64,000 bases of DNA from Moniliophthora roreri (taxonomy: Eukaryota; Basidiomycota; Agaricomycetes; Agaricales; Marasmiaceae): assembly GCA_001466705.2 (NCBI GenBank), contig LATX02000189.1, forward strand, positions 62,001 to 126,000, read 5' to 3'. The notes under the pieces are model-generated. The model did not search any database. It was not told the origin of the DNA and saw only the letters and a list, made by a program, of their open reading frames with translations. Positions within the stretch are counted from its first letter, which is position 1; every line of letters begins with the position of its first letter. The position numbers and the translations under genes were made by a program. Below, one piece after another: positions 1 to 12,429 of this stretch.

Positions 1-2045
1 TGTGCCTATTAGATATTGTCTTTGTTAGTAGAGTATAGAACTTTGAATTTATTGAGTATTTTCACCTTACACATTGGGAATCATACACATGCATGACTAA
101 TCATTGGTTATGAGCTACACAGGTGTTGCATGCATTCCTGTATTATATTTGAGTTTCATCTAATGCAAATGCGATTGCGAGAGCAGCACCTTAGCAGAAA
201 CAGGGGCCTGTTATTAAACATTAGACCTATTATCCATCTCACAGCTATGGGTATTCAAGGAATTTGGAATGTAAGTTCATCTGTAGCTTGTTAAGTGCCA
301 AATACTAATAACTATTCAACTCTTGATTATAGCTTCTCAAGTTGATAGTAACTGAATGTTTTCTTGATGAGTTTGTGTCTGAGGAACAGATTGAGTGAGT
401 GAAACAGGGCTTGCAGCAAGCAGGAATGCTGTTTACTATTGGGATAGATGCCAGGTACTCTTAACTCAATCATCATACTCTTATATGATATCAATAGAGC
501 CTAGTCCAACTCTTGACAGAATCTCACACAATCTAATTCCACATGCAAAGTACCAAACACATTCACCAACCAATAGTGCTCATTCTCAGTTATTCTGGCT
601 TCTTAATCAACTCAACCAGGCTTCAACACATTCTTTATGGGCATTTGATGGCAAAGAGCGACCACTTGTGAAGTGGCGTATTAAAGTCATCCCTTGAGAG
701 CCCAGCTTCTACAAGGAAGCTAGAGAAATAATTGAGGCATTTAGAAACAGTATTCATGTCTTGTGTAGACTCAAGAAATCAATTTAGTCTTCTGTACTAA
801 TATTCTACTGTAGGCACCAGGAGAGGCCAAGGTGGAGCTTGCATCTATGGCTTGCAAAGGAATTGTGGATGCAATTATTACTGATGATAGCAATGCTATT
901 GTGTTGGGTGCTCCGTGTGTCATAGTCATTAAAGAGTGAGTGAAATGCAGAGCCTATCATTTATAGAATGCTCAATATATCTATTGGCAGCAAGCCAACT
1001 GAACGAGACCTGACTGGCAGTACTGAACATCAGCTAATGGTCAAGGTTTACCATGCAAAGGACATAGAAACCAAGCTTGGCCTTACCCATGGAGACCTTA
1101 TCACATATGCTGCAATTGTTGGGAATGACTATGATTCTGGTGCCAAAGGTATCGGCGAAATGCTTGGCCTTACTGCCGCCAAATGTGGCTATGCCCATGA
1201 TCTGGTGTTGAAGCTCCTCCAAGTTGGAAACACTCATTACCAGGAGGAATGTGGCATTTATTTGAATCAATTGTGCCAGGCTATTTGTGACAAGTTCAGA
1301 TATAACATTCATGGATATCTGACTAAGGCCCATCCTGCAGCAAGCAATAAACTTGAGAAAATGTGGGAAAAGCTTTTCTCTACGGACTTGATTGCTCTTA
1401 ATGCATTCATTTTCCCTTCCACCTCTTGGTCTGGACCCAATGCTCCAACAAGGGATATCCTATTGCCAAAGCTTCACAATTTGAAGGACATTATCAGAAA
1501 ATGCCACAGCCTGATCTGGTGGTCAGACAGTGTCACTCTGATGAAGAAGTTGCATGAAAGTCTATGGGCAGGCATGATATTACGAATGATTGCACTGGTA
1601 CATGTTGCATCACTCTCTAGAATTGGCATTACCCACTCTTGTGTAGAAATACCTGCAATTTGATCCCATAACAGGAAATGTATTTGTGCTGTCACACCAG
1701 GAGTCAACTATGTTTGCTTATGGGCACACCTTCCATTCTAGTAATTGATCAACAATTGTTGGTTATACTTATCAGAAACCTTTGCTTCAGAGCAAAAGTG
1801 GCATCCAGATCAAGTTCTCAATAGCAAAACTTTTCCTTGGGCAAGCTATGTTCTACCTTGATCTTTCTGTCCAAACTGCAAAGCAGTTCCCATAGACAAT
1901 CCAAGTTTCTGTTCCATCATTCCTCCTTGCAGCGTCTGCTATTGGCATTGCTACTGAACAAGATAGCATGATTGAGATATCAGACTCCAATGATGAGAGT
2001 GGCACTGCTAGTACTGACATTGAATGGGGACAGGTAAGCCATATA

Positions 2046-2665
2046 TGTTACGTTACTTGCGCAGCAACAACAACAACTCAACAACCACTATGACGTAGCG
2101 GCGCTAAGTTGACTAAAGGATCAAGGTTGAGTTTGAGTTCCTTAGCTTTTGCTGAGGTTCTGAGAGTTCGGTCAGTGTGAGCAAGAGATCCAAAGGATTA
2201 ACCAGGTCAAGCTGAGGTAGCTTAGACCTGCAAACTATCTACTTATACAACGATTGTAGCTACTAGTTTGTGTACAAACTGCTAGTGTGACATCGTTTGT
2301 TTAGTAAACAGAATGTACCTATGATGATATCATAAATATGAACATGACATCGGAGGTGATGTTGAGGAATGAAAATAGATATAATGATACAATAAGCGAC
2401 GTCAGAGATGACATTGGATCATAAATAGAAAAAGAAAGAAATGAATAGAATAATAATATCATACTATGTCATAAATGACATAATGATGATGTCTTAAATA
2501 GAGGAAAAGGCATGAAGTCAGAAAAGGGAGCTGGAAAGGTGGATATGTCCAGATGTCAATGAGAAGCATAGGTAAAAAAAGAGAAAACTAGCACTTGAGA
2601 GCGCTAAAGTGTCAAAGCAAGAGATAGGAAAAGGAAAAAGCTAGTCTGTTCGCGTGACTGTAACA
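2046..2665 (-). repeat. 3' LTR of element 1
   Basis: 620 bp, begins TGTTACGTTACTTG and ends GACTGTAACA on the plus strand, nearly identical to 12445-13064. The polypurine tract GGGGGTAA abuts it (minus strand, 2666-2676), marking this as the 3' end of the element. A few substitutions separate the two LTRs, so the insertion is not brand new. Confidence 0.92.
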
Positions 2666-2688
2666 TTACCCCCGTCTTACTTTCAAAC

Positions 2689-3561
2689 TTACACGTTTGA
2701 AACTATTGGCTGCCCTCCTATGAGCCACTCTCCTTGCCATTGTGGTTCTCTTAGTTCTCTCATCTCCGTCTCTCGATCTATCCTCCTGAATATCCTTGGT
2801 CCTTTGGGAGAACCCATATTCACGACAATTCCATCTCCTAACAGCGGGTCTTGGGGGCACTCATTGCTCTCCATTCCCGTAGTCAGTGTTGTCCCATGTG
2901 GTATCATCTCTCCAAACAACGTCAAGAGTTGATGTGCCGCCGGTATTATTTCGTCCCGCAGTTCTTGTAGACCGTCTTCTGTCCCTACAATGTCCAGGGA
3001 GATGGCCAGCTTTATGAGTGTCACAAACTGGGCAGATATAGTCCACACAGTCGATGGCACAGTGCTCTCCCAGTTTGCACACAGGACACTCAGCTCTTGG
3101 TGTACTTCGTCGAGCAGTGCTGTAGTATGCGTTATAGGATTGTTTGACATTGAGTCTATTGGCAAAGCCCTGTCGTCCGGTTCTGCGTCCTCGTCGTCCC
3201 ACACTGACACGATAGGGACATTGGGTGTCTGGGTTGATGGAGATAATGGGGGCGGGGAGGTGTATGGGGTTCGGGAGCTCTGGAGAAAGTCTTGGTGCCT
3301 GGAATGTTCTTCTGGAAGGTTCGGCTGTACTGGAAGAGGCGGAGGGGAGTTCATGGCTGGGAGACATTGTGGGCGGGGTAGTTGGAGGGGAGATGTCTGG
3401 GAATTTTCCAGCTCTTCCGCTGGTGTTGGAGACGTCTGATTCGTTGCTTCGGGTATCGTCAACAATGGGGAATGGATCGGGGTAGAGAAGGGTTCGCTGG
3501 TCGGCAGGTAAACTGCTGACGCCTGCCATGGGAGTCGGGCTTCTTCTGCTGGTAGGTACAT
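2689..3561 (-). CDS. Element 1 third region, frame A (SVWDDED / helical C-terminus)
   Basis: An open frame of about 290 codons between pol and the 3' LTR, overlapping the zinc-knuckle frame (2861-3565) almost completely in another phase. It aligns by eye with frame A of element 2: Pro/Ser-rich, then SVWDDED, then a region with DEV, LS.LCA.W, SLDIV and a Leu-rich stretch ending near AHQLLTLFGEMI. An in-frame TAG lies upstream at 3607-3609. Removing the 55-nt GT...AG segment 3784-3838 would join it to the N-terminus that starts at 4174. Function unknown; reality of the frame is inferred from similarity to the diverged element 2 copy. It runs further 3' (past the stop of frame B) than its element 2 homologue. 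Confidence 0.55.
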   Translation of the reverse strand: MYLPAEEARLPWQASAVYLPTSEPFSTPIHSPLLTIPEATNQTSPTPAEELENSQTSPLQLPRPQCLPAMNSPPPLPVQPNLPEEHSRHQDFLQSSRTPYTSPPPLSPSTQTPNVPIVSVWDDEDAEPDDRALPIDSMSNNPITHTTALLDEVHQELSVLCANWESTVPSTVWTISAQFVTLIKLAISLDIVGTEDGLQELRDEIIPAAHQLLTLFGEMIPHGTTLTTGMESNECPQDPLLGDGIVVNMGSPKGPRIFRRIDRETEMRELREPQWQGEWLIGGQPIVSNV

Positions 3562-4174
3562 CCATGTGTATGGCTGTGTGGGTCTGGGGGATAGAGGAGG
3601 AGGGGACTAGGGTCTGAACTGCTCCAACACATCACTGTCTAAGGTTGAGGAGGAATTGGCCCTTGGAGATCTCAGTTGCTCTTCTGAGACCTCTTCGATG
3701 GGCGATAACCTTTCTGAGGAAGGCTGGGTCATTGGGGCTGATGTCGTTGTCCATAGCGAAGCGATCTCCATTGGGATCTGTGTCTGGGAGGATCACATGA
3801 AGCAGTAAGTTCACAATGTCAAGAGAGGGACGTGGTACCACTATAGCTCCTGTCACTGTGAAAGTATTGTCGTCTGAGATGTGTTGGGCCAGCATGCCCA
3901 TATGTCTATCTAGTCTGGTCACGTTCTCCAACAATTGTCGCTGTTGTCCTTGTAAGAAGAGGAGGCAGCCATAGAGGGCTCGGTTCCTCTTGCTACTGGC
4001 TTCGATCACCATTGTCATCTCTTCGTCATAGTGTTCACTGTTGAGGAGATAGAGTAATTCGAATGGGGAGGGATGGAAGGGTTCAGTGTGAATGGCGTCG
4101 TCTGGAAAAACTTGGGTTGGAGGACTGAAGGGAGAGAGACCAGTTCAGACGGATGGGTTGGTGTAGGAAGACAT
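2861..4174 (-). pseudogene. Element 1 third region, frame B (double zinc-knuckle protein), broken
   Basis: Starts with ATG at 4174, about 22 nt after the pol stop, and stays in one phase to the stop at 2861. It is interrupted by TGA at codon 10 and TGA at 3632-3634. Recognisable parts: FHPSPFELLYLLNSEH, shared with elements 2 and 3; a middle segment ending RRGLRRATEIS, matching RIRRATEL; a VSVGRRGRRTG motif; and two knuckles, CPVCKLGEHCAIDC (CX2CX4HX4C) and CPVCDTHKAGHLPGHC (CX2CX6HX4C), ending YGNGEQ. Knuckles of this type bind nucleic acid in Gag proteins, so a nucleocapsid-like role is plausible but unproven. Confidence 0.65.
3784..3838 (-). other. Candidate 55-nt intron in element 1 third region
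   Basis: Minus strand begins GTACCACG and ends CTCCCAG, with a possible branch site CTTAC. It is phase 0 after codon GTG. Its length is 1 modulo 3, so removal shifts from frame B to frame A, exactly as for the 61-nt segment at the equivalent place in element 3. Splicing itself cannot be shown from DNA. Confidence 0.4.
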
Positions 4175-4418
4175 GTTTTCGATAGGGAATGGGAGATCAG
4201 CGCAAATCGTGCGCGACTTTATAGTCCAGATACAGTTCCATCAAATGTTTTAGGCCTGCTGGTTTCAGCCATTGATTATGTGAGGAGTTGTATCCTTTCC
4301 AGGAGACAAGATATTCTTTTGGGGGTTGGTTCTTCCTTTTCGGTCGATGCCCGATGATGGCTTCGACTTCGTATTCTTCTTGTCCTTCAACTATGTCTGG
4401 GGGTGGTTCCAGAAAGTT

Positions 4419-6196
4419 GGGTCCGTGGACGTCGGTTTCTTTGTATCTTGACAAAAGACCAGCGTGGAAAACAGGGTGAATTCTCCACTGAAATGGGAGT
4501 TTCAACCTGTACGTCATGGGTTCTAAAACTTCTGTGATTTCAAAAGGTCCTTCTTGTTTCGGAGATAGTTTGGGAGATGGATACCCCAAAGATAAGTTCT
4601 TCCCTTCTAGCCAGACCTTCTGACCCTTCTCGAATTTGTCTAGATCTTTTCCACTTCTCTCCTTCACCCTTCTTGCTGCAATGTCCAATAAGGCTGATGT
4701 TTCTTCTCTCAACTTCTTCAATTCAGCCACTCTTTTCTCTACGGAGGGAACTGTTGTCTTTTCGAAGACAGTGGGGAGAGGTCAGGGATGATATCCCATC
4801 ATGAGATAGAAAGGGGAGTTCTTTGTGACCAAATGCATTCTAGTGTTGTGTGTGAATTCGGCAAAGTGAAGGAGGTCTTTCCATTTTGTCTGTTCTTTGG
4901 CGCAAAAGAACTGAAGAAAGATCTCTACTTTCTGATTGACTCTTTCAGTCTCTCTGTCCATTTGAGGATGATAGGTGGTACTTAGCATTTGTTTTATCCC
5001 CAATAACTTTCCCATCTCTTTGAAGACTTCAGCTGCAAATCGTGGGTCTCGATCTGAGATAATCTTGTCAGGTAGTCCGAAACGTTTGTAGACATGTTGA
5101 AAAAGTAGTTCCACTGTGTCTGTGGCGTTGATCTTCTTGTGACATGGGATGAAAATCACCCCCTTCATAGCCACATGGTTGACCATGACCAATATCAAAT
5201 CGCAATCTGCAATCTTGGGTAGATCTGTGATTAAGTCCATCGATATGATCTGGAAAGGCAACACATCTTTGTGGCCCCCAATGGGCTGTATATGCGTTTG
5301 TGTGGGATGTGTGTTCACTTTTATTTGTTGGCATGCAGCGCACCCATCAACAAATGATTTGATGAACTTTGTCATCCCTGGCCACCAATAATCTCTTTGC
5401 ACCTGATCAACTGTGTTCCATTGTCTAGGGTGTCCATGAGGTAACGCTTCGTGAATTGTTTTGATGATCAGTTTTTGAAGTGTTGGGTCGTTTGGCATGT
5501 AGATCCTGTCCTTGTAAAACAACAGGTTGCCCTCTGTTCGCCAGTCTTGTAAGGAAGACTTGATCGGTGGCATCCCCTTTTCGATCAGGCTTTCTATTGT
5601 CATTTGAAGGAATTCGTCGCTTGGTAAGGCTTCCTCCAACATTGTTTTCAGCTCTGTATCAATCACGTTAACAAATAACTTATCTGGTAACATGACGATG
5701 TCTTCATTATCATTGTCTTCTTCATCCACTAAGTCTGGTCGTCGTGAGAGAGCATCGGATTGAACCATCTTTGTTCCTGGAACATGCACCAGTCGAAGGT
5801 CGAATTGAGTCAAGTATAGACTCAATCTAGCTTGTCATTGATTCAGTTTCTGGGCAGTTCGGAAGTAAGTGAGGTTTTTGTGATCAGATAGGACAGTCAC
5901 TGGGTGGGCTCCTTCTAGGAGATAATGTTCCCAAGCCTTCAGGGCGTTAGTGATTGCCAAGAGCTCACGGTCATAGATCTCATAGTTCTGCTCGGTTGAG
6001 GTGAAGGCGTGCGAGATATATCCACATGGGTGTAGTTCTCCATCAGAACCCTGTTGTTTCAATACTGCCCCTGTGGCCCATTTTGATGTGTCAGCTTCGA
6101 TGATGAATGGCTTCTCGTCGTCCGGCATTTGCAAAATTGGTCGTTGTAGAAATTTTGCTTTGAGGACGTTGAAAGCGATGTCTCGTACTTTTGTCC
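4419..6196. repeat. Exact duplicate of 6198-7975, joined by a single N
   Basis: Offset 1,779 bp. Encoded proteins and the bases I compared are identical, and the junction is one N at 6197 that falls in mid-gene (integrase/chromodomain joined to RNase H). Two contig ends overlapping but scaffolded end to end is the simplest explanation. Confidence 0.85.
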
Positions 6197-6197
6197 N
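6197..6197. other. Single-N scaffold join
   Basis: The base after it restarts sequence already given from 4419. The chimeric reading frame across it (5835-6509) is an artefact and should not be annotated as a gene. Confidence 0.9.
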
Positions 6198-9100
6198 GGG
6201 TCCGTGGACGTCGGTTTCTTTGTATCTTGACAAAAGACCAGCGTGGAAAACAGGGTGAATTCTCCACTGAAATGGGAGTTTCAACCTGTACGTCATGGGT
6301 TCTAAAACTTCTGTGATTTCAAAAGGTCCTTCTTGTTTCGGAGATAGTTTGGGAGATGGATACCCCAAAGATAAGTTCTTCCCTTCTAGCCAGACCTTCT
6401 GACCCTTCTCGAATTTGTCTAGATCTTTTCCACTTCTCTCCTTCACCCTTCTTGCTGCAATGTCCAATAAGGCTGATGTTTCTTCTCTCAACTTCTTCAA
6501 TTCAGCCACTCTTTTCTCTACGGAGGGAACTGTTGTCTTTTCGAAGACAGTGGGGAGAGGTCAGGGATGATATCCCATCATGAGATAGAAAGGGGAGTTC
6601 TTTGTGACCAAATGCATTCTAGTGTTGTGTGTGAATTCGGCAAAGTGAAGGAGGTCTTTCCATTTTGTCTGTTCTTTGGCGCAAAAGAACTGAAGAAAGA
6701 TCTCTACTTTCTGATTGACTCTTTCAGTCTCTCTGTCCATTTGAGGATGATAGGTGGTACTTAGCATTTGTTTTATCCCCAATAACTTTCCCATCTCTTT
6801 GAAGACTTCAGCTGCAAATCGTGGGTCTCGATCTGAGATAATCTTGTCAGGTAGTCCGAAACGTTTGTAGACATGTTGAAAAAGTAGTTCCACTGTGTCT
6901 GTGGCGTTGATCTTCTTGTGACATGGGATGAAAATCACCCCCTTCATAGCCACATGGTTGACCATGACCAATATCAAATCGCAATCTGCAATCTTGGGTA
7001 GATCTGTGATTAAGTCCATCGATATGATCTGGAAAGGCAACACATCTTTGTGGCCCCCAATGGGCTGTATATGCGTTTGTGTGGGATGTGTGTTCACTTT
7101 TATTTGTTGGCATGCAGCGCACCCATCAACAAATGATTTGATGAACTTTGTCATCCCTGGCCACCAATAATCTCTTTGCACCTGATCAACTGTGTTCCAT
7201 TGTCTAGGGTGTCCATGAGGTAACGCTTCGTGAATTGTTTTGATGATCAGTTTTTGAAGTGTTGGGTCGTTTGGCATGTAGATCCTGTCCTTGTAAAACA
7301 ACAGGTTGCCCTCTGTTCGCCAGTCTTGTAAGGAAGACTTGATCGGTGGCATCCCCTTTTCGATCAGGCTTTCTATTGTCATTTGAAGGAATTCGTCGCT
7401 TGGTAAGGCTTCCTCCAACATTGTTTTCAGCTCTGTATCAATCACGTTAACAAATAACTTATCTGGTAACATGACGATGTCTTCATTATCATTGTCTTCT
7501 TCATCCACTAAGTCTGGTCGTCGTGAGAGAGCATCGGATTGAACCATCTTTGTTCCTGGAACATGCACCAGTCGAAGGTCGAATTGAGTCAAGTATAGAC
7601 TCAATCTAGCTTGTCATTGATTCAGTTTCTGGGCAGTTCGGAAGTAAGTGAGGTTTTTGTGATCAGATAGGACAGTCACTGGGTGGGCTCCTTCTAGGAG
7701 ATAATGTTCCCAAGCCTTCAGGGCGTTAGTGATTGCCAAGAGCTCACGGTCATAGATCTCATAGTTCTGCTCGGTTGAGGTGAAGGCGTGCGAGATATAT
7801 CCACATGGGTGTAGTTCTCCATCAGAACCCTGTTGTTTCAATACTGCCCCTGTGGCCCATTTTGATGTGTCAGCTTCGATGATGAATGGCTTCTCGTCGT
7901 CCGGCATTTGCAAAATTGGTCGTTGTAGAAATTTTGCTTTGAGGACGTTGAAAGCGATGTCTCGTACTTTTGTCCATTCGAATTTCGTGTCCTTCTTCGT
8001 TAACTTGTGTAAAGGACGTGCCAGTTCCACGTATTTTCCTATGAATTTGCAGTAGAAATTTGCAAATCCAAGGAACGATCGCACACCTTTGACCATTTTG
8101 GGTGCTTCCCAATCCTTGATTCCGGCCAGTTTCGTTTCGTCCATCGATATATGTCCTGGTGTAATGACCATGCCCAAGAAGAGCGTTTTTGTGACTTTGA
8201 ATTCGCATTTCTCCGGTTTGAGATACAGGTCGTTTTCCTGTAAGCACTCTAGAACGTGTCTTGTGCGGAGTCGATGCAGATTGATTTTGTCAGAGAAAAT
8301 CAATATGTCATCCATGTAGACCACGCACCAACCCTCATCAATAAAGTCTTTGAGGATGTCATTCATGAACGCTTGAAACGTTGCTGGGGAATTCGTTAGA
8401 CCGAAGAACATAACTGTTGGTTCGAAAAGGCCTCGGGGCGTTTTGAACACCGCTTTCCATTGGTCGCCATCTTTGATCTGTATATTGTTGTATCTGTTAC
8501 GTAAATCCAGTTTCGTGAAGACTCTTGCCATCTTTAGTTTGTCCACGAGGTCTGTGACCAATGGTAAGGGATAGCAGTTCTTGATCGTTCCGTTGTTCAG
8601 ATCTTGGTAATCCTGGCAGGGTCGTAGCGCTCCTGCCTCCTTCTTAGCTACAAAGAAGAAAGGGGATGCCATTGGGGATTTTGAAGGTCAAATGTATCCT
8701 TTTCGTAAATTTTCATCCAGGAACTTGTCCTGTTCGATCCACTCTTTCGGTGATAAGGAGTAGATCTTGCAGTCCTGTGGTTTGAGGTCAATCGTGTGGT
8801 CGTATGGTTGGGAGGGTGGGAACCGTTCGGCTTTCTTCTTTTCGAATCGATCCGTGTAATCGGATAGATATGTTGGAAGAAGTTCCTCTAATGGTTTTGC
8901 CTTGACCTCGTGAGCTTGTGCCAGTACCTGAGAAGCAGACAACTTAGTGTTGATTTGAACTTCATCACTATCTTCTTCTCCTTGAATGAAGGATTGAATT
9001 AAGACTTCATTGTCTTCGACTTTGTCTAGTATTCTGGTGTCGAGTTCTTTGGTTTCATTGAAGATCCCAATAAATGGTTTCATCGGCCTCTTAACCATGA

Positions 9101-9541
9101 TCTTTCGTCTTGGTCGGAAATGGACTACTCCGGTGACCCAATCAATATCCGGATTGTGATCCTGGAGCCAGGGTAATCCTAAAATGATTCATTCCGGTCC
9201 AAGTCCCGAGATCAACAAAGTTTCCTTCATTGATCTATCCCCAATTGAGATGTCGATCGTAATGGAATGAGTGATCCAACCGATTTTGTTCCGGGTTCCA
9301 TCAACATTGAACACTTTGATGGGTTTTTCTAATTTCGTCCATGGTTTCTTGAGTTTTCGTGCTTCTTCTTCACAGATGAAGCGTCCTCCAGCGCCTGAAT
9401 CAATCAGGGCTTTCGTTTCGACGATTTCTGTCCCGACGTTGTATTGAATAGGAATTCGCATAGAGTTTCGATTCAACTTAGCTAGTACAATGTTCGAGAT
9501 TGTGATAGCAGGCGGTAAGAGCATCGGCCTCTTCCGCCACT

Positions 9542-10777
9542 TCAAAAACCCTCTTTTCCCATGAGATCAAAGATCTCTTCTTGTTCCCCTTCTCCTTGTT
9601 CAGCAATAAGCACTCGGATCTTCGTGAAAGCCTCTCGCGGTGAGAGCTTTTTTGGTTCATATTTGGGCGGCGGGGTTTGTTGTGCTTGTCCTTTGGTGGG
9701 ACAATCTCATGAAATGTGACCAGTCTTTGCACAACGGAAACACTTCCCTGCAACCATGTAATCCTTCCTATCCGACTTGGACAACAATCGTCCGACCGTG
9801 ACTTTCTTTTCCTTCTGAGCGATCTTCGGCTTGATCGGCTCTCTCTTCTTCCTATTGGCCATGACCAATTTGTACTGGTTGTCATATTTGATCACCAGTT
9901 TGTACCATTCATCCAGTGTTTCGGGTTCTCCGTCCGTTCGGAGCATGATCTTGTTCTGTAAGGACTCTGGAAGTCCTTCTCTAAAAAATTTCATAAGGGC
10001 CTTGTCGTCGTACTTGGTGTCCATTGCAATGATGCGGAATCGATTGACATATTCGTCAGCCCTGTCCATCATCTTAATTTGCTTGATTTTCATCTGCACC
10101 TCTCTGACAAAGTTGACGGGTTGCCATTCATTTCGGAATCTCTGCTTGAAACTACTCCATGTTTCTTCGGCAGCTTTCTTCTTCTCTTCAGGATCGTCAT
10201 CTTCGGGGAACAATTTCATCATCTCCCTTTGCTTCCACTCTGTGGTATTTCCCTTGACCAGAGAGAGAAGAAGCATCTTCTTCTTTTCATCAGTGTTTGC
10301 CTTGACGGGGTTCATCGTGAAATAGAGTTCGAGGTCAAGGAGAAAGCGGCAGGTGTCCAATTGCTTTCCCAAAAAGGGGTCCGGTGTTGGTCCCTTACTG
10401 GCTTTGTCCTTCTTGTCATCGATTGTCTGGAGTACAGCCGTGGAAATAGTCCGGGCCCATTGTTCGTCAGTGTCGTCAGGTTCCACCTTTGGTTTGACAT
10501 CCAAAGCAGCGGCAGCGCTTCCAGCAGGAGTCGTCATTTCTGGGGTCGGGGTATAGAATATATTTCGGTATTTGTCAAATGGATCAGGTTCGGAAGACTT
10601 AGCTTCGGGTTCTGTTCTTTCTTGTTGGAGACTTTCGACTGCTCCTCTCCGCTGGCTACGAGTAATTCGGTGCAGGGTTTGTTCTGGATCGGGGTTCAGC
10701 AGCTGTTCGGCTACTTCGAGTTGATCGTTGAGATTGGATTCTTCGGCTGCCGTAAAGGGAGCCCTTGGGGGAGTCAT
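9542..10777 (-). pseudogene. Element 1 gag (capsid/nucleocapsid), interrupted
   Basis: ATG at 10777 gives MTPPRAPFTAAEESN. The capsid-like part has LDLELYFTMNP, RNEWQPVNFV and EYVNRFRIIAMDTKYDD. A CCHC knuckle follows, CFRCAKTGHIS-stop-DC, in which the conserved arginine (GHLSRDC in element 2) has become TGA at 9707-9709. The frame ends DLMGKEGF-TGA at 9542, over the slippery heptamer GGGTTTT (9545-9551). This is the only one of the four elements with an ATG at the homologous gag start. Confidence 0.85.
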
Positions 10778-11228
10778 GTTTTGATAAGCAGTGGTGCCTA
10801 AACCTGGGTAGGTCAGCAACGAGCAGCTTGACCTCTTGTTACGTTACTTGCGCAGCAACGACAACAACTCAACAACCACTATGATGTAGTGGCGCTAAGT
10901 TGACTAAAGGATCAAGGTTGAGTTTGAGTTCCTTAGCTTTTGCTGAGGTTCTGAGAGTTCGGTCAGTGTGAGCAAGAGATCCAAAGGATTAACCAGGTCA
11001 AGCTGAGGTAGCTTAGACCTGCAAACTATCTACTTATACAACGATTGTAGCTACTAGTTTGTGTACAAACTGCTAGTGTGACATCGTTTGTTTAGTAAAC
11101 AGAATGTACCTATGATGATATCATAAATATGAACATGACATCGGAGGTGATGTCGAGGAATGAAAATAGATATAATGATACAATAAGTGACGTCAGAGAT
11201 GACATTGGATCATAAATAGAAAAAGAAA
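9622..11228. repeat. Exact duplicate of 11230-12836, joined by a single N
   Basis: Offset 1,608 bp. It includes gag and the first 392 bp of an LTR (10837-11228), which ends abruptly at N 11229. All gag products are identical in both copies. As at 6197, a single N at the join points to overlapping contig ends rather than a genomic duplication. Confidence 0.85.
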
Positions 11229-11229
11229 N
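11229..11229. other. Single-N scaffold join
   Basis: Sequence after the N restarts at the equivalent of 9622. The partial LTR to its left (10837-11228) matches 12445-12836 exactly and has no independent terminus. Confidence 0.9.
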
Positions 11230-12385
11230 TCGTGAAAGCCTCTCGCGGTGAGAGCTTTTTTGGTTCATATTTGGGCGGCGGGGTTTGTTGTGCTTGTCCT
11301 TTGGTGGGACAATCTCATGAAATGTGACCAGTCTTTGCACAACGGAAACACTTCCCTGCAACCATGTAATCCTTCCTATCCGACTTGGACAACAATCGTC
11401 CGACCGTGACTTTCTTTTCCTTCTGAGCGATCTTCGGCTTGATCGGCTCTCTCTTCTTCCTATTGGCCATGACCAATTTGTACTGGTTGTCATATTTGAT
11501 CACCAGTTTGTACCATTCATCCAGTGTTTCGGGTTCTCCGTCCGTTCGGAGCATGATCTTGTTCTGTAAGGACTCTGGAAGTCCTTCTCTAAAAAATTTC
11601 ATAAGGGCCTTGTCGTCGTACTTGGTGTCCATTGCAATGATGCGGAATCGATTGACATATTCGTCAGCCCTGTCCATCATCTTAATTTGCTTGATTTTCA
11701 TCTGCACCTCTCTGACAAAGTTGACGGGTTGCCATTCATTTCGGAATCTCTGCTTGAAACTACTCCATGTTTCTTCGGCAGCTTTCTTCTTCTCTTCAGG
11801 ATCGTCATCTTCGGGGAACAATTTCATCATCTCCCTTTGCTTCCACTCTGTGGTATTTCCCTTGACCAGAGAGAGAAGAAGCATCTTCTTCTTTTCATCA
11901 GTGTTTGCCTTGACGGGGTTCATCGTGAAATAGAGTTCGAGGTCAAGGAGAAAGCGGCAGGTGTCCAATTGCTTTCCCAAAAAGGGGTCCGGTGTTGGTC
12001 CCTTACTGGCTTTGTCCTTCTTGTCATCGATTGTCTGGAGTACAGCCGTGGAAATAGTCCGGGCCCATTGTTCGTCAGTGTCGTCAGGTTCCACCTTTGG
12101 TTTGACATCCAAAGCAGCGGCAGCGCTTCCAGCAGGAGTCGTCATTTCTGGGGTCGGGGTATAGAATATATTTCGGTATTTGTCAAATGGATCAGGTTCG
12201 GAAGACTTAGCTTCGGGTTCTGTTCTTTCTTGTTGGAGACTTTCGACTGCTCCTCTCCGCTGGCTACGAGTAATTCGGTGCAGGGTTTGTTCTGGATCGG
12301 GGTTCAGCAGCTGTTCGGCTACTTCGAGTTGATCGTTGAGATTGGATTCTTCGGCTGCCGTAAAGGGAGCCCTTGGGGGAGTCAT
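11230..12385 (-). pseudogene. Second listing of element 1 gag (probable assembly duplicate)
   Basis: Identical to the gag at 9622-10777 including its internal TGA at 11315-11317. It directly adjoins the complete 5' LTR at 12445, so this copy shows the true arrangement of PBS, gag start and LTR. Confidence 0.8.
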
Positions 12386-12429
12386 GTTTTGATAAGCAGT
12401 GGTGCCTAAACCTGGGTAGGTCAGCAACG

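Larger units (their letters stand above)
4197..9547 (-). pseudogene. Element 1 pol (protease-RT-RNase H-integrase-chromodomain), interrupted
   Basis: Entered by -1 frameshift at the gag stop (GFLKWRKRP). Order: protease with ALIDSGAGG (near 9390), RT with YMDD (near 8310), RNase H, integrase with an HHCC-type zinc region and the DDE acidic residues (SMDLITDL, ISDRDPRF), and a C-terminal chromodomain EYEVEAIIGHRP...YLVSWKGYNSSHNQW (4200-4360). The reading phase is constant but is stopped by TGA at 9189-9191, 8688-8690, 7614-7616 and near 6561 (repeated at 4782 in the duplicated copy). Three of these stand where elements 2 and 3 have arginine. The stretch 4419-6196 is repeated exactly at 6198-7975. 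A working copy would be near 1,200 residues; this one is non-functional. Confidence 0.88.

Noticed and set aside
2990..3439. 149-codon plus-strand frame opposite the third region of element 1
   Set aside because: Low-complexity Ser/Gly shadow of the Pro/Ser-rich minus-strand frames.
5835..6509. 224-codon frame joining chromodomain-side integrase to RNase H
   Set aside because: It reads through the N at 6197 and fuses two duplicated contig ends; not a gene.
10079..10801. Long plus-strand open frame of 240 codons opposite element 1 gag (repeated at 11687-12409)
   Set aside because: Antisense shadow of gag; no family similarity and no equivalent in elements 2 and 3 of comparable length.
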